A program made the position numbers and the translations under genes. A model generated the notes under the pieces. It searched no databases. It was given only the letters and a program-made list of their open reading frames with translations, and was not told where the DNA came from. Positions 6,916-10,761 of a stretch of DNA of 10,761 bases are shown one piece after another. This stretch comes from JAJXZP01 sp035505775 (GTDB taxonomy: Bacteria; Spirochaetota; Spirochaetia; Treponematales; Rectinemataceae): positions 1 to 10,761 of the forward strand of contig DATJQN010000015.1 in assembly GCA_035505775.1 (NCBI GenBank), read 5' to 3'. Position 1 is the stretch's first letter. Each line of letters starts with the position of its first letter.

Positions 6916-8013
6916 ATGAAGAAAGTGTTGCTCGCCGTTCTGGCGACAGCGGTGCTGCTGCTCGGTGCATCCTGCGCTGCCAAACAGAGCGCGAAAGGCA
7001 GCGGCCCGACGGTCCGGCTGCTTACCGATGCCACCGGTATAGACGACAAATCGTTCAATGCGGCCGCCTGGCGGGGGATCGTCTCCTTCTACGGCGATAC
7101 GGTCGACAACCCGGCCAAGCGCGGGAAACTCTATGACGTCGTGACCGCGCAGACCCAGGACATGTACGTGCCGAACCTCAAGCAGGCGTCGGACGAGAAA
7201 TATGATCTCATCGAGGTGACCGGCTTCACCTGGGCGGATGCGCTCAACGAGGTCGCTCCGCTGTACCCCAAGCAAAAATACATGATCGTCGACGTGGATT
7301 GGGTCAATCAGCCCAACGTCATGCAGGTGACCTTTTCCGAGCACGAGGGCTCCTATCTCGTGGGCGTCGTCGCGGCACTCAAGGCGAAGGCTGACGGGAT
7401 CAAGAATCCGAAATTCGGCTTCATAGGCGGAATCCCCGGGCCCGTCATCACCAAGTTCGAGATGGGCTATGTGCAGGGACTGCTTTCGGTCATTCCCAAC
7501 GCAAAGGTCCTCGACTACTACGCCAATGACTGGGGCAAGCCCGAGCTGGCCAAGGCTCAGGCCAAGAACTGGTTCGACTCGGGCGTGTACGCGATCTTCT
7601 CGGCCGCCGGCGGTACCGGAAACGGCACTATCGCCCAGGCCAAGGAATACCGCTCACAGGGCAAGAACGTCTGGGCTATCGGCGTCGACTCGGACCAGTA
7701 CCAGGACGGCATCTACGAAGGTACGAAGTCGGCCGTCCTCACCTCCATGATCAAGCGTGTCGAGACCGCCTCGAAGGTCGCGCTGCAGTCCGTCAAGGAC
7801 GGCACCTTCAAGGCCAGCGTCCTGGTGCTCGATACCAAGGCCGACGGCGTCGGATTCAGCGCGGCCAACCCCGAGCTCGACAAGTCCATCGTGGATCAGG
7901 TCAACGCCATCAGGCAGAAGATCATCGACGGCTCCATCAAGGTCTACGCCACCTATGCTGATGCCAAGGCGGCCGGCGCCGTTCCCGCGGGACTCCAGGC
8001 CAGCGACAAGTAG
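6916..8013 (+). CDS. BMP-family (PnrA/NupN-like) ABC transporter substrate-binding lipoprotein
   Basis: The product is 365 residues. The signal peptide starts MKKVLLAVLATAVLLLG and ends GAS before Cys20, a relaxed lipobox, so the mature protein should be lipid-anchored. The mature part is a full-length BMP domain (PF02608). It has DATGIDDKSFNAAAWRGI at 38-55, carrying the DDKSFN motif whose Asp and Phe contact nucleosides in Treponema PnrA. Further on are a VTFSEHEGSYLVG segment, KFGFIGGIPGPVITKFEMGY, AAGGTGNG and the GVDSDQ hinge region. It captures substrate outside the membrane and delivers it to the permeases encoded downstream. PnrA and NupN homologues bind purine or other nucleosides. 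Related BMP-like receptors of spirochaetal riboflavin importers (RfuA) make flavin a less likely alternative. It is the first gene of the operon, with its own promoter at 6837-6865, and is separated from the ATPase gene by a 148-base gap containing a strong hairpin. Confidence 0.93.
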   Translation: MKKVLLAVLATAVLLLGASCAAKQSAKGSGPTVRLLTDATGIDDKSFNAAAWRGIVSFYGDTVDNPAKRGKLYDVVTAQTQDMYVPNLKQASDEKYDLIEVTGFTWADALNEVAPLYPKQKYMIVDVDWVNQPNVMQVTFSEHEGSYLVGVVAALKAKADGIKNPKFGFIGGIPGPVITKFEMGYVQGLLSVIPNAKVLDYYANDWGKPELAKAQAKNWFDSGVYAIFSAAGGTGNGTIAQAKEYRSQGKNVWAIGVDSDQYQDGIYEGTKSAVLTSMIKRVETASKVALQSVKDGTFKASVLVLDTKADGVGFSAANPELDKSIVDQVNAIRQKIIDGSIKVYATYADAKAAGAVPAGLQASDK

Positions 8014-8020
8014 TTTCGAA

Positions 8021-8054
8021 GGGACCGCCGTCCGGAAGCGGACGCTGCGGTCCC
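8021..8054 (+). promoter_or_regulatory. Strong intercistronic stem-loop after the BMP gene
   Basis: GGGACCGC (8021-8028) pairs perfectly with GCGGTCCC (8047-8054). Inside it CGTCCG (8029-8034) pairs with CGGACG (8039-8044) around the GAAG loop, leaving only a 2-base CT bulge. The 14 base pairs start 8 bases after the BMP stop codon. No T-run follows (CAGCGAGC), so it is not a standard intrinsic terminator. A 3' barrier that stabilises the receptor mRNA, or a partial attenuator that lowers downstream expression, fits better. Unequal receptor/transporter expression by such hairpins is well known in other importer operons such as malE-malF. Confidence 0.75.
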
Positions 8055-8093
8055 CAGCGAGCGGGTCGGCGGTGAAGGCCGCCGGCCCGGTCC

Positions 8094-8135
8094 GGCCGCC
8101 TCGCCAGGATCAGCCGCGGCACCGGGGTGGCGGCC
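8094..8135 (+). repeat. Second possible stem in the receptor-ATPase gap
   Basis: GGCCGCC (8094-8100) is the exact reverse complement of GGCGGCC (8129-8135), with a 28-base loop containing the palindrome CCGCGG. Another GGCCGCC at 8077-8083 could compete for the same partner, and GGCGG (8068-8072) can pair with CCGCC (8079-8083). These alternatives could form a structured leader for the ATPase gene, but GC-rich sequence often yields such pairings. Confidence 0.3.
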
Positions 8136-8161
8136 ATCAATCTTCCCCAAGAGCTGGACCC

Positions 8162-9697
8162 ATGGCCGGTTATGCGATCGAGATGCTCGACATCACCAAG
8201 GTCTTCCCGGGCGTCGTGGCCAATGACGATGTGACGCTCAGGGTCGCCGAGAACGAGATCCATGCCATACTCGGCGAGAACGGGGCCGGCAAGTCGACCC
8301 TGATGTCCATACTGTTCGGCCTGTACTCCCCCGACAAGGGCCGCATCCGGATACACGGCAGCGATGCGGCGATAAAAGACCCGAACGACGCGACGGAGCT
8401 CGGGATCGGCATGGTCCATCAGCATTTCAAGCTCGTGCACAACTATTCGGTGACCGAAAACATCATCCTCGGCCTCGAGCCCCGCTCCAGGTTCGGCACG
8501 GTGGACCTTGGGGGGGCTGAGCGCAGGGTCGCTGAGCTGTCCCGGCAGTACGGACTGGCCGTGGAGCCGAAGGCCAAGATCGAATCGATAACCGTGGGGA
8601 TGCAGCAGCGCGTCGAGATCCTCAAGATCCTCTACCGCAACGCTGACATACTCATCTTCGACGAGCCTACCGCGGTGCTGACTCCTCAGGAGGTCGACGA
8701 GCTCATTTCCATCATGAGACGGCTCAAGGCCGAGGGCAAGACCATCATCCTTATCACGCACAAGTTGCGCGAGATCAAGGAAGTCGCGGAACGCTGCACC
8801 GTGCTGCGCCGCGGGCATTGCATCGGCACCGTGGATGTGGCGACGACGAGCGAGGACGAACTGGCCCGCATGATGGTCGGACGCGAAGTCAAGTTCCGCA
8901 TCGAAAAGCATGCCCCGAAGCCCGGTCCGGTAATCCTTCAGATCGAGAGTCTGACCGTGAAGAACTCGAAAGGCTATCCGGCGGTCCAGAACCTGTCGCT
9001 CGAGGTGAGGTCGGGGGAGATCGTCGGCGTCGCCGGCGTGGACGGCAACGGCCAGACGGAGCTCATCCAGGCCATCACGGGGCTCGGCGACTGCGAGTCC
9101 GGACGAATACTGTTCAAGGGCCGGGACATCACCCTGGCGAGCATCAGGGAGCGGATCCGGATGGGAATGGGGCACATCCCCGAGGACCGGCACAAACATG
9201 GTCTTGTCCTCGACTTCCGCCTGGACGAGAACCTCGTGCTGAAAACCTTCGACGCCCCGCCATTCTCCGACTCGCTGGGAATGATGGATTTCGCAGCGAT
9301 CGCCTCCCACGGAGAGCGACTTATCAGCCAGTACGACATACGCGCCGGGCAGGGTTCTGCCACCACTGCCCGGTCGATGTCCGGGGGGAATCAGCAGAAG
9401 GCCATCATAGCGCGCGAGATCGATCTGTCGCCGGATCTGCTGGTCGTGGCCCAGCCGACGCGGGGACTCGACGTGGGAGCCATCGAATACATCCACAAAC
9501 GCATCGTGGATGAACGCGACAAGGGGCGGGCCGTGCTTCTGATATCCTTCGAGCTCGACGAAGTCATGGATCTCTGCGACCGGATCGCCGCCATCTCGAA
9601 AGGGGAGATAGTCGGCATCGTCGATGCGGAGGGGGCGGACGAACGGGCAATCGGAGCGATGATGGCAGGAATCGCGAAGCCGGAGGCCCGGCCGTGA
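8162..9697 (+). CDS. BMP-type importer ATP-binding protein (double NBD, NupO/YufO-like)
   Basis: The product is 511 residues with two ABC domains in tandem, the form used by nucleoside (NupO) and sugar (RbsA/MglA) importers. NBD1 is intact: Walker A GENGAGKST (38-46), Q-loop MVHQHFK, signature TVGMQQR (144-150), Walker B ILIFDEPTAVL (163-173) and an ITHK switch histidine. NBD2 is degenerate: P-loop GVDGNGQTE (292-300) has Gln in place of Lys, the signature SGGNQQK (407-413) is intact, Walker B reads LLVVAQPTRGLD (426-437) with Ala and Gln replacing the usual Asp and Glu, and the switch His is missing (ISFELDE). This asymmetry is the family norm, not decay. The protein binds the cytoplasmic face of the permease pair. 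The start ATG 8162 is chosen because homology begins there; its ribosome binding site is weak (AAGAG, 8 bases away). An in-frame reading back into the BMP gene has no homology. It overlaps the permease gene by four bases. Confidence 0.94.
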   Translation: MAGYAIEMLDITKVFPGVVANDDVTLRVAENEIHAILGENGAGKSTLMSILFGLYSPDKGRIRIHGSDAAIKDPNDATELGIGMVHQHFKLVHNYSVTENIILGLEPRSRFGTVDLGGAERRVAELSRQYGLAVEPKAKIESITVGMQQRVEILKILYRNADILIFDEPTAVLTPQEVDELISIMRRLKAEGKTIILITHKLREIKEVAERCTVLRRGHCIGTVDVATTSEDELARMMVGREVKFRIEKHAPKPGPVILQIESLTVKNSKGYPAVQNLSLEVRSGEIVGVAGVDGNGQTELIQAITGLGDCESGRILFKGRDITLASIRERIRMGMGHIPEDRHKHGLVLDFRLDENLVLKTFDAPPFSDSLGMMDFAAIASHGERLISQYDIRAGQGSATTARSMSGGNQQKAIIAREIDLSPDLLVVAQPTRGLDVGAIEYIHKRIVDERDKGRAVLLISFELDEVMDLCDRIAAISKGEIVGIVDAEGADERAIGAMMAGIAKPEARP

Positions 9698-10761
9698 GTC
9701 CATCGGGCACGAAAGCAGTCTCCACGATCCTCGATCGCGTGATCGCCTCGGAGCGGACGGTGTCCGTGTTCGTCGTGCTCCTCGGTTTCCTGTGCGGCAC
9801 GGTGCTGATTCTCGCGGTAGGCCGGAATCCGCTGCACATGTACGAGGCGCTCATCCAGACACTGACCGGCTTCGACCTGACCCGCGGCACCTGGAACTCG
9901 CGCTACATCGGTGAATGGCTGACGGCATCACTTCCCCTGATCCTGTGCGGCATGTCGATGGGCTTCGCCGCGCGAACCGGACTCTTCAATATCGGCGCCG
10001 AAGGCCAGTACATCGTCGGTCTGACGGTCGCCCAATTCGTGGCGCTCTTCGGACCGCGCGTGCCGGGACTCCACTGGATGCTCGCAGTGGTCGCGGGAGG
10101 GCTCGCCGGCGCGGGATGGGGCGGGATCGTCGGCTGGCTCAAGGCGCGATTCGCGGTCTCCGAAGTAGTGGCGACGATCATGCTGAACTATGTCGCCTTC
10201 TTCCTGTCCCGCTATTTCACCCGGCTGATTCCGGATGCGAACACTTACCGCACGCCGGCCTTTCCCGAGACGGCAACGCTGAGCAATCGGCTCCTTGAGG
10301 ACTTGACCAATGGCTCCCGGCTGAACACGGGGCTCTTCGTCGCGCTCCTGGCCTGTCTCGCGTACTGGTTCATAATCGAGCGAACCCGCCTCGGCTTCAG
10401 TCTCCGGGCAACCGGACTGAACAAGGAAGCCGCGCGATACGGCGGCATCAAGGTTACGAAGGCGATCGTCGTGTCCATGTCCATAGCAGGGGCCTTCGCC
10501 GGCCTGGCCGGAGTCGTGGTGGCGCTGGGCTCCTTCAGCTACGGCCGCGTCCTGGGCGGTTACGACAACTACGGCTTCAACGGGATCGCGGTGGCGCTCG
10601 TCGGAAACAGCAGCGCCGGGGGCACGCTGATCTCCGGTCTGCTGTTCGGCATGCTCGCCTCCGCGCAGCCCCTGATGCAGTCCCGGCAGATACCCAAGGA
10701 GGTGACGTGGATCATCTCCGGCCTCGTCGTCGTCTTCATTTCCCTGCGTTCCGGCTTCCGC
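9694..10761 (+). CDS. BMP-type importer permease, first of two (NupP/YufP-like), 3' end cut by window edge
   Basis: The gene starts at GTG 9694, overlapping the ATPase stop codon (GTGA), with GGAGG at 9682-9686 seven bases ahead, so translation is probably coupled. It gives 356 codons with no stop before the edge. B. subtilis NupP is about this long, so only a few residues should be missing. It is a BPD_transp_2 (PF02653) integral membrane protein. Hydrophobic segments lie at about 22-42, 75-95, 100-120, 127-148, 155-175, 212-228, 256-282, 295-322 and 337-351. Family motifs include TGLFNIGAEGQ (95-105), SEVVATIMLNY (156-166) and the cytoplasmic loop RLGFSLRATGLNKEAARYGGIK (232-253). It forms half of the transmembrane channel. 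The partner permease (NupQ-like) normally follows directly and should lie just past position 10761. The substrate is probably a nucleoside, inferred from the operon. Confidence 0.92.
   Translation, partial: MSPSGTKAVSTILDRVIASERTVSVFVVLLGFLCGTVLILAVGRNPLHMYEALIQTLTGFDLTRGTWNSRYIGEWLTASLPLILCGMSMGFAARTGLFNIGAEGQYIVGLTVAQFVALFGPRVPGLHWMLAVVAGGLAGAGWGGIVGWLKARFAVSEVVATIMLNYVAFFLSRYFTRLIPDANTYRTPAFPETATLSNRLLEDLTNGSRLNTGLFVALLACLAYWFIIERTRLGFSLRATGLNKEAARYGGIKVTKAIVVSMSIAGAFAGLAGVVVALGSFSYGRVLGGYDNYGFNGIAVALVGNSSAGGTLISGLLFGMLASAQPLMQSRQIPKEVTWIISGLVVVFISLRSGFR

Noticed and set aside
8021..8054. Intrinsic terminator after the BMP gene
   Set aside because: The stem is strong but is followed by CAGCGAGC rather than a T-run, and the downstream importer genes need readthrough unless there is another promoter, which I do not see.
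7757..8161. N-terminal extension of the ATPase frame into the BMP gene
   Set aside because: The extra 135 residues are Ser/Pro/Arg-rich out-of-frame translation of the BMP 3' end and of the hairpin region. ABC homology begins at 8162.
7937..9703. Minus-strand open frame of 588 codons opposite the importer ATPase
   Set aside because: It is an antisense shadow. The plus strand encodes a full double-NBD ATPase with all expected motifs. The minus product is rich in His, Asp, Arg and Gly without domain structure.

Overview
The window is a GC-rich bacterial chromosome segment with densely packed genes and no RNA genes, mobile elements or CRISPR arrays that I can see. Several things point to a GC-rich member of the Spirochaetota (spirochaetes): lipoprotein signal peptides with relaxed lipoboxes, a BMP/PnrA-type lipoprotein at the head of an ABC operon, and a YkpA-like ABC-F protein. 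That assignment is inference; no rRNA or other decisive marker is present.

Layout, left to right. (1) Positions 1-1579, minus strand: a U32-family protein (RlhA/TrhP-type RNA hydroxylase superfamily, historically called a collagenase-like peptidase). It runs off the left edge. (2) Positions 1580-1702: a divergent intergenic region. (3) Positions 1703-3337, plus strand: an ABC-F translation factor of the YkpA/YbiT group. It converges, with only 18 bases between the genes, on (4) a two-gene minus-strand operon read from 6707 down to 3356. Its first gene encodes a lipoprotein with a C-terminal SBP_bac_3 solute-binding domain. The second encodes a membrane histidine kinase with a HAMP domain. (5) Positions 6708-6915: a divergent regulatory region with a good sigma-70 type promoter facing right, a hairpin at the predicted transcript start, and an upstream dyad. 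(6) Position 6916 to the right edge, plus strand: a BMP-family ABC importer operon, made of the lipoprotein receptor, a double-NBD ATPase and the first permease. A second permease is expected just beyond the edge. A strong stem-loop lies between the receptor and ATPase genes.

How the genes may work together. The BMP operon encodes a nucleoside-type (PnrA / NupNOPQ-like) uptake system. The intercistronic hairpin is well placed to keep receptor mRNA more abundant than ATPase and permease mRNA. The divergent SBP-histidine kinase pair looks like a two-protein ligand sensor: a lipid-anchored binding protein translationally linked to a kinase that has its own extracytoplasmic domain. No response regulator and no transporter for that SBP lie in the window, so the SBP is more likely a sensory partner than a transport component. 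Whether the pair regulates the neighbouring importer cannot be told from sequence alone. The most unusual items are the SBP-kinase pair, the extra N-terminal region of the SBP, and the two intergenic RNA structures.
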